Source: JBCAXA01 sp039183535
GTDB lineage: Bacteria > Pseudomonadota > Gammaproteobacteria > Steroidobacterales > Woeseiaceae
Direction of reading: 5' to 3'
DNA length: 64,000 nucleotides
Assembly: GCA_039183535.1 (NCBI GenBank)
Contig: JBCDBO010000011.1
Location: 4,166 to 68,165 of the forward strand
How positions within the stretch are numbered: position 1 is the stretch's first letter; every line of letters starts with the position of its first letter. Position numbers and translations under genes: made by a program. Below are positions 52,465 through 61,223 of the stretch, piece by piece. Under the pieces are notes generated by a model. It made no database searches. It worked only from the letters and a program-made list of their open reading frames with translations, and was not told the DNA's origin.

Positions 52465-53451
52465 TTACCCTTCCAACCAATCCATCTGACCGCGGAGCTT
52501 AACGCCAACCGCTTCGATGGGGTGCTCGAGATCCTCGTTCATCATCCGTTTGTACTCGCTGCGGCCATTGGCATTCTCGTCAATCCATTGGCGCGCAAAC
52601 ACGCCTTCCTGAATGTCTTTGAGAACACCGCGCATTGACTCTTTGACCGTCGCATCGATAACGCGCGGGCCGCGTGTCAGGTCGCCGTACTGGGCTGTTT
52701 CGCTGATGAACTCGTGCATTTTCTTCAGCCCACCTTCGTGCAACAGGTCCACGATAAGCTTGAGCTCGTGCATGCACTCGTAATAGGCGACTTCCGGTTG
52801 ATAACCGGCCTCGACCAGAACCTCGAAACCCTTGAGCACAAGTTCTGTCGCGCCGCCGCACAGCACCGCCTGCTCGCCGAACAAGTCGGTCTCAGTCTCT
52901 TCTTTAAATGTCGTTTCGATGACACCAGCGCGGGCGCCGCCGATACCCGATGCATAGGCGAGGGCGCGCGATAATGCCTGACCGGTTGGGTTGGCGTGAA
53001 CGGCCACTAAGCAGGGTACGCCTTTACCTTGTTCGTATTGTCGCCGCACCAAATCGCCAGGTCCCTTCGGCGCGATCATGACAACGTCAAGATCGGCACG
53101 CGGCTCAATTTGTGCGAAATGAATGTTAAAGCCGTGGGCGAATAACAGCGCCGCGCCTTGTTTAAGATGCGGTTCGGCTTGCGCGTAAATAGCGGCCTGC
53201 GGAACGTCCGGCGCGAGAATAGCGACGAGATCGGCCTCGGCGGCGGCGGCCTCGATCGTTTTAACCTCGAGTCCATCCGCTGTCGCTTTATGCCAGCTTG
53301 CGCCGCCCTCTCTGAGTCCGGCGACAACCCGAATGCCGCTATCGCGCAGGTTCAATGCGTGGGCTCGGCCTTGGCTACCATAACCAACGATCACTACGGT
53401 GGCATCGGCAAGCGCTGTCTTGTCGACATCGGCTTCGGTGTACATCTTCAT
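52465..53451 (-). CDS. ilvC: Ketol-acid reductoisomerase, class I
   Basis: A 328-residue short-form (class I) KARI, which rearranges and reduces acetolactate with NADPH. VVIVGYGSQGRAHALNLRDSG is the dinucleotide fold, APKGPGDLVRRQYEQGKGVPCL and ETTFKEETETDLFGEQAVLCGG carry the metal ligands. AAGGA lies upstream of the ATG. First structural gene of ilvC-leuA-leuCDB; no acetolactate synthase genes (ilvB/ilvG) are in the operon. A leader peptide and terminator precede it. Confidence 0.98.
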   Translation of the reverse strand: MKMYTEADVDKTALADATVVIVGYGSQGRAHALNLRDSGIRVVAGLREGGASWHKATADGLEVKTIEAAAAEADLVAILAPDVPQAAIYAQAEPHLKQGAALLFAHGFNIHFAQIEPRADLDVVMIAPKGPGDLVRRQYEQGKGVPCLVAVHANPTGQALSRALAYASGIGGARAGVIETTFKEETETDLFGEQAVLCGGATELVLKGFEVLVEAGYQPEVAYYECMHELKLIVDLLHEGGLKKMHEFISETAQYGDLTRGPRVIDATVKESMRGVLKDIQEGVFARQWIDENANGRSEYKRMMNEDLEHPIEAVGVKLRGQMDWLEG

Positions 53452-53481
53452 TATATGGGTCCTTAACCTCGAGGTAGTGCC

Positions 53482-53524
53482 AAAAAAAAACCCCGATCCG
53501 CAGTGTTGTCGGGCCGGGGTTTTT
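53482..53524 (-). terminator. Attenuator terminator before ilvC
   Basis: On the minus strand: ACCCCGgcCCG, loop, CGGatCGGGGT followed by nine T. It lies between the leader peptide stop and ilvC, the position of a transcription attenuator. Confidence 0.85.
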
Positions 53525-53547
53525 GCGACTGGTTGTCTTTTTTCTAG

Positions 53548-53631
53548 CTAGCCGCCACCCTCTCGCTCCGTAAGGAGTGCGAGCGGCAGGAGCAGCGCTA
53601 GGCGTGCAGCGTTTGGTGCCCGAAAAATCAT
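53548..53631 (-). CDS. Leucine-rich leader peptide of the ilvC-leu operon
   Basis: A 27-codon frame: ATG at 53631, directly after GGGGG, stop TAG at 53550-53548. It encodes RLALLLPLALLTERE-like content with seven Leu within ten residues plus one Ile. Ribosome stalling at these codons when leucyl-tRNA is scarce would prevent the terminator 24 bases downstream, as in known ilv/leu attenuators. A small stem (CTCCTTACGGAG) overlaps the last Leu codons. Too short to appear in routine gene calls. Confidence 0.8.
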   Translation of the reverse strand: MIFRAPNAARLALLLPLALLTEREGGG

Positions 53632-53637
53632 CCCCCG

Positions 53638-53666
53638 ATGATGTTGCACCGGCGGGTCACTGTCAA
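53638..53666 (-). promoter_or_regulatory. Candidate promoter of the ilvC-leu leader
   Basis: TTGACA (53666-53661), a 17-base spacer and CATCAT (53643-53638) on the minus strand. Transcription would start at or next to the leader ATG, giving an almost leaderless message, so the true start may differ. Confidence 0.4.
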
Positions 53667-53680
53667 CGATTCAATGACGG

Positions 53681-54658
53681 TTAGCGTACGGCAACGACAA
53701 GTTTTCCGATCGCTCGACGCTCTGCCAGCGTCGTCAACGCGTCGATCGCATCCTCCAACGGAACGGGCGGCTGAATTGTCGGGTGTAAGAGACCGGTTTG
53801 CAGCAGTCGCTGCAGCTCCCCCATGTTATGTGCATGTTTGGATGGTTCATTCGCGACGTGCTGGCCCCAGTACACACCGACGGCAGCCGCCCCTTTGAGC
53901 AGCAAACGATTTGCGGGCAAGGATGCAATGTCGCCAGCAGCGAAACCCACGATCAATAAACGCCCGCCCCACGCCAGGCAGCGAAGCGCTTGATCGGTGA
54001 ACTCGGCCCCGACTGGGTCATAAATAATGTCGGCGCCACGTTTGTCGGTTAGTTCACGAACGCGATCGACGAGTGACTCATCAACGTAGTTAATAAGGTC
54101 GGTGGCACCAAGCGCCTTCGCGGCATCGAGCTTTTCGGCGGTGCTAGCGGCGGCGATGACTCGCGCGCCAGCCGCAACCGCGATATCAACGGCTGCTAGG
54201 CCAACGCCACCGGCTGCGCCGAGTACCAAGACGGTATCGCCACTGTTGATCGCGCCGCGATCGTGCAAGGCATGGTACGACGTGCCATATGCGAGCGTGA
54301 AGGCAGCAGCCAACGGCGCAGGCACCTCATCCGGGATGGGATACACGCTAGCGGCAGGTGCTACAGCCAACTCTGCGAGCCCGCCACTTGCCATGAACGC
54401 GCCAACGCGCTGCCCGGCGGTAAATCCGCGTACACGCTCACCGAGCGCGGTAATTCGGCCCGCAATTTCGAGCCCGGGGACGAACGGCAACGGCGGTTGA
54501 ACTTGGTAGCGGCCTGCGATCATCAAAACGTCGGGGAAATTCAGTCCGCACGCATCGACGGCAATGGCGACATCGTTGGGGCCCGGCGTGGGCTCCGCGA
54601 TATCGGTCAGCGTCAATGACGCAGGAATACCGTGTTGCTGGCAAAGAACAGCGCGCAT
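53681..54658 (-). CDS. Zinc-free NAD(P)H:quinone oxidoreductase (MDR family)
   Basis: A 325-residue medium-chain reductase of the quinone oxidoreductase branch. AVDACGLNFPDVLMIAGRYQ, FVPGLEIAGRI and the cofactor motif VLVLGAAGGVGLAAVDIA are present; zinc-binding Cys are lacking, as in Qor. YDPVGAEFTDQALRCLAWGGRLLIVGFAAG completes the fold. The ATG at 54658 is chosen; it gives the family start MRAVLC. It probably reduces a quinone or enone with NADPH; some relatives are acryloyl-CoA reductases. It is upstream of the leu leader on the same strand. Confidence 0.88.
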   Translation of the reverse strand: MRAVLCQQHGIPASLTLTDIAEPTPGPNDVAIAVDACGLNFPDVLMIAGRYQVQPPLPFVPGLEIAGRITALGERVRGFTAGQRVGAFMASGGLAELAVAPAASVYPIPDEVPAPLAAAFTLAYGTSYHALHDRGAINSGDTVLVLGAAGGVGLAAVDIAVAAGARVIAAASTAEKLDAAKALGATDLINYVDESLVDRVRELTDKRGADIIYDPVGAEFTDQALRCLAWGGRLLIVGFAAGDIASLPANRLLLKGAAAVGVYWGQHVANEPSKHAHNMGELQRLLQTGLLHPTIQPPVPLEDAIDALTTLAERRAIGKLVVAVR

Positions 54659-55157
54659 AGGAAAGTCTCTAAGTCGTGGCAAAGAAGCGAACGGTAAGTA
54701 AATATGTAGGCAGCGTCGATGCCATCATCGCTACCCAAACACATTATATACAGCTGCTAAAAGCCGTTTCAGGCGACACCGTTTTGGCGGTTGATTGTTA
54801 CCGTGGCCCGATCGCCCCCGTCGTCGCAACATTTACCTTAATCATTGTTTCTTAGCGCGTTGTTGGCACATGCAATCCATCGCCGGCAAATACGTTTCCG
54901 GACTGGCGTCACAATATTGCTGTGTTATTCTTGCCCCACGCCGCAGGGGGCGACGTGGCTGCCGTTGTGCCTGCTAAAAGGTAGAAGGGGCAGTCGTACG
55001 CAGGATTACGCGACCGGTGGGGGCCATCGCTATTGACCGGGAAACGGTCAATAACTCAAGCGCCGCCATCGCCGCGACACGGGGCGCGTCGGGGGGTTAT
55101 CTGGTGCGTCTGCAACAAGAATTTTTTACAAAGCAGAACCTGACTTAAGGAGCGTTC
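54659..55157. other. Divergent intergenic region before the TonB cluster
   Basis: About 500 bp with no credible gene. It contains a perfect inverted repeat at 55031-55053 and a ribosome site (AAGGAGCG) at its right end. The rest shows nothing I can name. Confidence 0.7.
55031..55053. promoter_or_regulatory. Perfect inverted repeat upstream of the TonB cluster
   Basis: TATTGACCG, five bases (GGAAA), CGGTCAATA. Nine-base perfect arms about 105 bp before the DUF3450 gene suit a dimeric regulator; it also could form a hairpin in RNA, but no T run follows. Confidence 0.5.
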
Positions 55158-55937
55158 ATGATTCCGCGAAACCACGGCGGCCGTTTGGCCGTTATCGGAG
55201 CAGCTATTGGCATGCTGCTCGCTGCGGGCACCGCTACAGCCCAGTCTGTAGACAGAGTCCTGGAAGCCGAGAAACAGCGTGTTCGGCAAAACCAGGAGGC
55301 TCAAAAGCGGATCGATAACATCGTTCAACAGACGAACGAAATCGTTAACGATTACCGTGGCGTAACGAAAGAAATCGACGGCCTTAAAATCTACAACCGC
55401 CTGATGGAAGCGCAAACCGCGAAACAACAAGCGAAGTTGGATGAGATCACCGAGTCGATGGAAAAGGCCAACGTCATTAACCGGCAGATCTTCCCGCTGA
55501 TGACCCGGATGATTGAGGGCATTGAAAAGTTCGTTGCTCTCGACGTGCCGTTCCTTTTGGAAGAGCGCACAAAGCGCATCGACGACCTAAAGGCGTTGAT
55601 GGATCGTCCGGACGTTACCGTTGCGGAGAAATTCCGCAAGGTGATGGAGGCGTACCAGATCGAAAGTGACTACGGTCGCAATATCGAGCAATACGAAGCG
55701 GCTGTCCCCGTTGAAGGGGGTGGTGAGCTGACGGTCGATTTCCTCCGGATTGGCCGCGTTGCCCTGCTTTACCAATCGTCCGACGGCAGCCGTACCGGCC
55801 GCTGGGACAACGACGCACGCGCGTTCGTCGACGCTAGCGAGTATCGCAATGAAGTCCGCGAGGGGCTTGACGTCGCGACGCAGAAAATCGCACCGGTTTT
55901 GCTGCAGGTTCCGGTAGCAGCACCAGGTGGAGAATAA
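55158..55937 (+). CDS. DUF3450 periplasmic coiled-coil protein of a TonB system
   Basis: A 259-residue exported protein. A signal peptide (cleavage after ATAQ, residue 29) is followed by a coiled-coil rich in Gln/Glu/Lys (about 30-130) and a globular part (GGGELTVDFLRIGRVALLYQ and W-containing ends) typical of DUF3450. In Vibrio and other gammaproteobacteria this family sits at the head of TtpC/ExbB/ExbD/TonB clusters, as here. AAGGAG precedes the ATG. It probably works with the periplasmic part of the next protein. Confidence 0.9.
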   Translation: MIPRNHGGRLAVIGAAIGMLLAAGTATAQSVDRVLEAEKQRVRQNQEAQKRIDNIVQQTNEIVNDYRGVTKEIDGLKIYNRLMEAQTAKQQAKLDEITESMEKANVINRQIFPLMTRMIEGIEKFVALDVPFLLEERTKRIDDLKALMDRPDVTVAEKFRKVMEAYQIESDYGRNIEQYEAAVPVEGGGELTVDFLRIGRVALLYQSSDGSRTGRWDNDARAFVDASEYRNEVREGLDVATQKIAPVLLQVPVAAPGGE

Positions 55938-55941
55938 GAAT

Positions 55942-57309
55942 ATGAAATCATTGAAAATTATTCTGGCATCGACACTATTGTCGGTGGCCCTAGTCGGTAC
56001 GGTCCCGGCGCAAGAAGCGAGCAACTTGAACCAGCTACTGCGGCAGGTGCGAGATGGCGCTGCGAACGACCAACGCGCTGAGCGGGCTCGGATACAAGAG
56101 TTCGAACGCAATAAGGCCGAGCAGCAACGCTTGCTGCAACAAGCCCGCAGCGAGCGCACCGCACTTGAGCGTCGCGGTGAGGAGCTTGAGAATCTATTTG
56201 ACCAAAACAACCAGCAGATCGCCGTGCGCACGCAAGAGCTCAATGAGCGTCTTGGCGCGTTGAAAGAATTGTTCGGTGTGTTGCAGCAGGTCTCGGGCGA
56301 CACGCAAAGCGTGTTTAAAGCATCGCTCGTCAGCACCGAGTTCCCGGACCGCGAACAGTTCTTGATCGATCTCGGCACCAAGATGTCGAGTTCGACCTCG
56401 CTCGCATCGATCGAAGACATCGAGCAACTCTGGTACGAGATCCAGCGTGAAATGACCGAGTCCGGTAAGGTGACGTCGTACACGACTGATGTCTCTGACA
56501 ACCAGGGCAACACAGCGGCAACGCCAGTTGTTCGCGTCGGGGCGTTTAACCTCGTGACGGACGGCAAATACCTGGAATACTCACCGTCTACCGGTTCCGT
56601 GAAAGAGCTGCCGCGCCAGCCTCGGGCACGCTACACCGGCACTACGTCGGCCTTGGTGGGCTCCAGCGGTGGCGTTACGAAATTCGGGCTTGACCCGACC
56701 CGTGGCGGCATCCTCGCCCTCGAGATCGAGCAGCCAACGGTCAGCGAGCGTATTCAGCAGGGCGGTCTTGTCGGGTACATCATTATCGGTCTCGGCATTC
56801 TCGGCCTATTGATCGCGGCAGTCTGCTTCGTGTCATTGACGTCGGCGAGCAGCAAGGTTTCGGCGCAGCTCAAAGACACGAGCAATCCGAAGAGCAACAA
56901 TCCGCTGGGACGCGTTCTTGCGACCTACGACGCGAACCGCTCGGTTGATACTGAGACGGTCGAGCTGAAGCTCAGCGAAGCGGTCTTGAAAGAAACACCG
57001 GCGCTAACACGTGGCCTGTTGTTCTTGAAGGTCATTGCGGCGGTAGCGCCTCTGGCCGGACTGCTTGGAACGGTGACCGGGATGATCAAGACCTTCCAGG
57101 TCATTACGCTCTATGGCGCTGGCGATCCGAAACTGATGGCGGGCGGTATTTCGCAAGCATTGATGACCACGGTTTTGGGTCTGTGCGTCGCGATTCCGAT
57201 GATTCTGCTGCACACGTACCTCAACGGTCGTAGCAAGCGCGTGTTGTCGATTCTGCAAGAACAGAGCGCCGGCATGATCGCGGAACATTCCGAAAAGAGC
57301 CACGGCTAA
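55942..57309 (+). CDS. TtpC-type MotA/TolQ/ExbB proton channel protein with periplasmic extension
   Basis: A 455-residue protein. A signal peptide (to VPAQ) precedes a periplasmic coiled-coil region of about 240 residues, then a membrane helix (LVGYIIIGLGILGLLIAAVCF, about 277-297) and a C-terminal MotA/TolQ/ExbB domain (LKVIAAVAPLAGLLGTVTGMIKTF, ALMTTVLGLCVAIPMILLH). This layout is that of TtpC, an extra component of TonB2-type systems. ATG 55942 with GGTGGAG upstream is chosen. It follows DUF3450 by four bases. Confidence 0.93.
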   Translation: MKSLKIILASTLLSVALVGTVPAQEASNLNQLLRQVRDGAANDQRAERARIQEFERNKAEQQRLLQQARSERTALERRGEELENLFDQNNQQIAVRTQELNERLGALKELFGVLQQVSGDTQSVFKASLVSTEFPDREQFLIDLGTKMSSSTSLASIEDIEQLWYEIQREMTESGKVTSYTTDVSDNQGNTAATPVVRVGAFNLVTDGKYLEYSPSTGSVKELPRQPRARYTGTTSALVGSSGGVTKFGLDPTRGGILALEIEQPTVSERIQQGGLVGYIIIGLGILGLLIAAVCFVSLTSASSKVSAQLKDTSNPKSNNPLGRVLATYDANRSVDTETVELKLSEAVLKETPALTRGLLFLKVIAAVAPLAGLLGTVTGMIKTFQVITLYGAGDPKLMAGGISQALMTTVLGLCVAIPMILLHTYLNGRSKRVLSILQEQSAGMIAEHSEKSHG

Positions 57310-57327
57310 GGGCCCGGAGCGACAACG

Positions 57328-57849
57328 ATGATCGAGAATTTTTTTCTCGCCATCCGCGACTTTATGGAGTTGGGTGGGCCGGTACTGAATTTTATCGCGC
57401 TCACCATCTTCGTAATGTGGATGCTCATAATCGAGCGAATCCTGTTCTTTAACGGCGGATTACGGCGTATGACGGCCGACACCCAGCGGACGTGGGAGTC
57501 GCGGCCTGAGCGTAAGTCGTGGAATGCGCATCGCATTCGTGACGGATTGGTCTCGAAGGTCAACATGGCGGCCAACGACGGTTTGTCGATGATCAAGACT
57601 TTGGTGGCGCTGTGCCCACTGCTCGGTTTGCTGGGTACGGTCACCGGCATGATCAGTGTGTTTGGCGTCATGGCGGCCTCAGGGTCCGGCAATGTTCGAG
57701 CGATGGCGGCAGGCGTATCGCAGGCTACGATCCCGACGATGGCCGGCATGGTTGGCGCCTTGTCGGGCGTGTTGATGATCACGATCCTGTCGCGACGGGC
57801 GGAACGCGAAGTCGAGTTACTCGACGACTCGCTCACGATGGACCATTAA
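57328..57849 (+). CDS. exbB: ExbB-like biopolymer transport protein
   Basis: A 173-residue short ExbB of the TonB2 type. An N-terminal membrane helix (FIALTIFVMWMLIIERILFF) is followed by the two-helix channel core (LVALCPLLGLLGTVTGMISVF and ATIPTMAGMVGALSGVLMITIL). It forms the proton-driven motor with ExbD. Starts 18 bp after the TtpC-like gene. Confidence 0.95.
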   Translation: MIENFFLAIRDFMELGGPVLNFIALTIFVMWMLIIERILFFNGGLRRMTADTQRTWESRPERKSWNAHRIRDGLVSKVNMAANDGLSMIKTLVALCPLLGLLGTVTGMISVFGVMAASGSGNVRAMAAGVSQATIPTMAGMVGALSGVLMITILSRRAEREVELLDDSLTMDH

Positions 57850-57862
57850 TGGAGGCGCGATC

Positions 57863-58273
57863 ATGGGACGTAGCATAGGCAAGGCCCCCGGTGCGGAGGA
57901 GGGCAACGAGGGTGAAATTGATCTGACACCAATGCTCGACGTTGTCTTCATCATGCTGATCTTTTTCATTGTGACCGCGACATTCATTAAAGAAGCGGGC
58001 ATCGAAGTAGACCGGCCAAACGCGATTACGGCGGCCGCCAAAGACGCCAGTATTTTGGTGGCCATCGGTCCCGGTAATGAGATTTGGATTGACCGAAACG
58101 AGACAGACCCACGCTCACTCCGCGTCGATATCGAACGCTTATACGCCGAAAACCCGAAGGGGTCGGTCATCATTCAGGCGGACAAAGAGTCGAACCACGA
58201 AACGCTGGTGCAGGTGATGGAAGCTGCCCGTTTGGCTGGCGTCGAGAACGTCGCGATTTCAACGAATAAATAA
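57863..58273 (+). CDS. exbD: ExbD-like biopolymer transport protein, copy 1
   Basis: A 136-residue ExbD: short cytoplasmic N terminus, one membrane helix with the proton-carrying Asp in DLTPMLDVVFIMLIFFIVTA, then a periplasmic domain. GGAGG precedes the ATG. Copy 2 follows after 95 bp. Confidence 0.95.
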   Translation: MGRSIGKAPGAEEGNEGEIDLTPMLDVVFIMLIFFIVTATFIKEAGIEVDRPNAITAAAKDASILVAIGPGNEIWIDRNETDPRSLRVDIERLYAENPKGSVIIQADKESNHETLVQVMEAARLAGVENVAISTNK

Positions 58274-58368
58274 CGGCTGTACGACTGGTGCTTGCATACC
58301 TAGAACTAAAAAGGTATACCTGTGGCAGGCATCGGTGCAACGCCGAAAAATAGGTTACAGGCGAAACC

Positions 58369-58791
58369 ATGCGCAGAGATATTGGGAAGTCGATTGCCGA
58401 CGAGGAAGAAGAGAACGATATCAACCTAACACCGATGTTAGATGTGGTGTTTATCATGTTGATTTTCTTCATTGTTACTGCTTCTTTCGTCAAAGAATCG
58501 GGCCTCGACGTGAACAAGCCGCCGGATAGCGATATCCAGCAAAACGAGGAAGACAAGAACATCTTGATCTCCATTAACGCTAACGATGACGTCTACATCG
58601 CCCGCCGCTTGATCGACAAGCGGGCTATACGCGCCAATATTGAGCGCTTGCACGCGGAAAATCCGGAGGGCACCGTCGTCATTCAGGCACACGTCGCCTC
58701 AAGCAATAACGCGTTGGTTGAGGTGATGGATGCGTCGCGGCGGGCTGGTGTTTATAACGTTTCGATCGCGCAAGCGATCGGCGGTCAGTAA
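58369..58791 (+). CDS. exbD: ExbD-like biopolymer transport protein, copy 2
   Basis: A 140-residue paralogue of the previous gene with the same NLTPMLDVVFIMLIFFIVTA helix and Asp, followed by FVKESGLDVNKP and a periplasmic domain ending SIAQAIGGQ. Two ExbD genes in tandem are usual in TtpC-type clusters and allow a mixed ExbD dimer (inference). Confidence 0.95.
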   Translation: MRRDIGKSIADEEEENDINLTPMLDVVFIMLIFFIVTASFVKESGLDVNKPPDSDIQQNEEDKNILISINANDDVYIARRLIDKRAIRANIERLHAENPEGTVVIQAHVASSNNALVEVMDASRRAGVYNVSIAQAIGGQ

Positions 58792-58843
58792 CGGAGTAGG
58801 AGCGCCGGCGACGGGGTTTCCGAGCAACGGCAGGAACTAGCAT

Positions 58844-59446
58844 ATGGCACGGTTTGGAATAGCGATATTGTCCGGTGTGGCAGTGACCATTGGCCTCCTT
58901 TGGCTGATGCAATTCCTTATTGCGAGTGGCGAGGACGCCATCGTCAAGAAAGAGGAACGCCACTTCTTGGATTTCGTGCGCGTTAAGCAGCAGGAAATCA
59001 CAAACGTGGAGGAGCCGAAACCCGAGAAACCACCGAAGCCGGAGCAGCCGCCACCCGATATTCCGCCGCCGTCGCAAGATAACTTAAACCCGAACGCACA
59101 AACGGTATCGGTCGCCCCACCATCACTCGCTGGTGGGACCGACATTGCTGGACCTGGCGCGCTCAGCTACTCCGACGGTGAGTACCTGCCGATTGTGCGC
59201 GTAGCGCCGATCTACCCGAACCGTGCTCTGTCGCGCGGCCTCGAGGGTTACGTCGATCTTATGTTTGTCGTAACTAGCGCTGGGACCGTGCGCGATCCAG
59301 TCGTCACGTTTTCGACGAGCAGTCTGTTCGAGCGTGCGGCGAAAAAAGCGGTTTTGAAGTTCAAATACAAGCCACGAATCGTCGACGGCACAGCTGTTGA
59401 GGTGGAAGGCGTCGAAACGCGCATTCGTTTCGAGCTCGAGAAATAA
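58844..59446 (+). CDS. tonB: TonB energy transducer
   Basis: A 200-residue short TonB. An N-terminal membrane helix (about 7-25) is followed by a Pro-rich stretch (EEPKPEKPPKPEQPPPDIPP) and a C-terminal TonB domain (VRVAPIYPNRALSRGLEGYVDLMFVV, ending RIRFELEK). It spans the periplasm to pull on outer-membrane receptors. No receptor gene lies in the window. Confidence 0.95.
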   Translation: MARFGIAILSGVAVTIGLLWLMQFLIASGEDAIVKKEERHFLDFVRVKQQEITNVEEPKPEKPPKPEQPPPDIPPPSQDNLNPNAQTVSVAPPSLAGGTDIAGPGALSYSDGEYLPIVRVAPIYPNRALSRGLEGYVDLMFVVTSAGTVRDPVVTFSTSSLFERAAKKAVLKFKYKPRIVDGTAVEVEGVETRIRFELEK

Positions 59447-59455
59447 GGAGCTGTT

Positions 59456-60772
59456 ATGAGCCAAGTAGCATCGATTTCTCGCACGTTGCGACTCGCCACG
59501 ATCGCGACGGCGGCCATACTGACGTTTGGCGCACCGTTGGCGAATGCCCAGAAGGCCAATAAGCAGGCGGAACCTGAGCGAGCGACTAAAAAAGTCGAGT
59601 CGCTGTCGAAAGCCGTCTACGACAAACTTCTCAAAGCGCAGGAAGCGATCGACGGCAAAGACGTTGCTGGCGCGCTGCGTATTCTGAATGGTATCGACCG
59701 CAGTAAACTCAGCGGTTACGAGCAATCGAACCTCGACAACTATTACGGGTTCGCGCATTACTCAAACGGCGACAATCGCAGTGCGCTGCGTTCCTACGAG
59801 GCGGTCGTCAACAATCCCGATACTGAGCCCAACATGCGTACGCAGGTGTTGTACACCGTCGCGTCGCTGCATGCACAAAACGAAAATTGGGATCAGACGA
59901 TTCGTTATTTGAACGAGTGGTTCACGCTGACGATCAACCCGACGCCGGCGGCGTACATATTGTTGGCATCGGCGTACCAGAGTAAGGGCGATTACCCGCA
60001 AACGATTAAGGCCACCACAACAGCTATCGACCTTGCCAAAGAAAAAGGCCAGCAGCCGAAAGAGAGCTGGTGGAACCTGCTCTACTACTCGTACTACCAG
60101 ACCGAGAACTTCCCCAAAGTTCGCGATACGTTGAAGATTTTGATCGCTGGCTGGCCGAAGAAGGCCTATTGGTTGCAGCTTGGTGCTGTGTATTCCGAGC
60201 TAGGCGATGAGAAGAACTTCTTGGCCGCGTACGAAGCTGCTTTCCTGCAAGGCATGCTCGAAAGCGAAAGCGAAATCGTAACGTACGCGCAACTACTGCT
60301 GCAGCAAGAGGTGCCTCACAAGGCAGCTGTCGTGCTCGACAAAGGCATGACTGACGGCGTAATCACGAAGACTGCGAAGAACTACCGCTTGTTATCGCAA
60401 GCCTGGTCGTTGGCGCAAGAAGACGAGAAAGCGATTGGGCCGCTGACGCAGGCGGCCAAGCTGTCGGACGACGGCGAGCTGTATGCGCGCTTGGCCGTTA
60501 GCTACCTGAACTTAGATCGCTTCGACGATTGCGTAGGCGCGGGCCGGTCTGGGATCTCGAAAGGCGGACTCAAAAAGCCGATGGACGTTCGGATGACCGT
60601 TGGGCAGTGTCTCTACAACCAAGAAAAGTACAGTGCCTCGAAAGACGAGTTCCTGCGTGTCGTTCGTAACGGCAGTGACAAGGACAAACGCATCGCGCAG
60701 CAATGGGTGCGGGTTATCGACAGCGATATGGAGCGCTTAGCGCAGTTGCGTCGAGCACTTGCGTCGAACTGA
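59456..60772 (+). CDS. TPR-repeat periplasmic protein of the TonB cluster
   Basis: A 438-residue exported protein: signal peptide (cleavage after NAQ), then about ten helical TPR-like repeats (NYYGFAHYSNGDNRSALRSY, YTVASLHAQNENWDQTIRYL, LASAYQSKGDYPQTIKA). TPR proteins of this kind (TtpB-like) end TonB2/TtpC clusters and probably scaffold the periplasmic parts. It starts nine bases after tonB and is closed by a strong terminator. Confidence 0.9.
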   Translation: MSQVASISRTLRLATIATAAILTFGAPLANAQKANKQAEPERATKKVESLSKAVYDKLLKAQEAIDGKDVAGALRILNGIDRSKLSGYEQSNLDNYYGFAHYSNGDNRSALRSYEAVVNNPDTEPNMRTQVLYTVASLHAQNENWDQTIRYLNEWFTLTINPTPAAYILLASAYQSKGDYPQTIKATTTAIDLAKEKGQQPKESWWNLLYYSYYQTENFPKVRDTLKILIAGWPKKAYWLQLGAVYSELGDEKNFLAAYEAAFLQGMLESESEIVTYAQLLLQQEVPHKAAVVLDKGMTDGVITKTAKNYRLLSQAWSLAQEDEKAIGPLTQAAKLSDDGELYARLAVSYLNLDRFDDCVGAGRSGISKGGLKKPMDVRMTVGQCLYNQEKYSASKDEFLRVVRNGSDKDKRIAQQWVRVIDSDMERLAQLRRALASN

Positions 60773-60806
60773 TTCATAGCACCTGCTGCTAGCAGGCAGT
60801 ACACTA

Positions 60807-60841
60807 CGCAGCGGCGCTATTTAGCGCCGCTGCGTTTTTTT
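60807..60841 (+). terminator. Terminator after the TonB cluster
   Basis: Perfect stem CGCAGCGGCGCT-attt-AGCGCCGCTGCG followed by seven T. Confidence 0.93.
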
Positions 60842-60864
60842 GTTTGGGGAGTTTGGAATTAACC

Positions 60865-61185
60865 ATGCCCAAAATCATTTACGTCCAGAGGGATGGTTCG
60901 CGGGTCGAAGCCGACGTGAAAAGCGGCTACACCGTTATGGAAGGCGCGGTCGATAATGGCGTCGACGGAATGCCTGCCGAGTGTGGCGGTGCCTGCGCAT
61001 GTGCGACTTGTCACGGTTACATCGATGCCGCCTGGTTAGACAAGCTCCCACCTATGGACGACATGGAGGACAGCATGTTGGATATTGCGTACGAGCGTAA
61101 AGAAAACAGCCGTCTGACCTGCCAAATAGAAGTCAGCGACGCGCTGAACGGCCTTGTTGTTCACGTTGGTGAGAACGAAGGCTAA
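60865..61185 (+). CDS. 2Fe-2S ferredoxin, adrenodoxin/putidaredoxin type
   Basis: A 106-residue vertebrate-type ferredoxin. The cluster ligands are Cys40, Cys46, Cys49 (ECGGACACATCHGYI) and Cys86 (LTCQ). ATG 60865 gives the family start (PKIIYVQRDG). It transfers single electrons, often to P450s or in Fe-S assembly; no isc genes or P450 are adjacent, so the partner is open. Confidence 0.93.
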   Translation: MPKIIYVQRDGSRVEADVKSGYTVMEGAVDNGVDGMPAECGGACACATCHGYIDAAWLDKLPPMDDMEDSMLDIAYERKENSRLTCQIEVSDALNGLVVHVGENEG

Positions 61186-61223
61186 GCCTTTTCGCACGTG
61201 TTAACGATCTAAGGAGATTTGAT

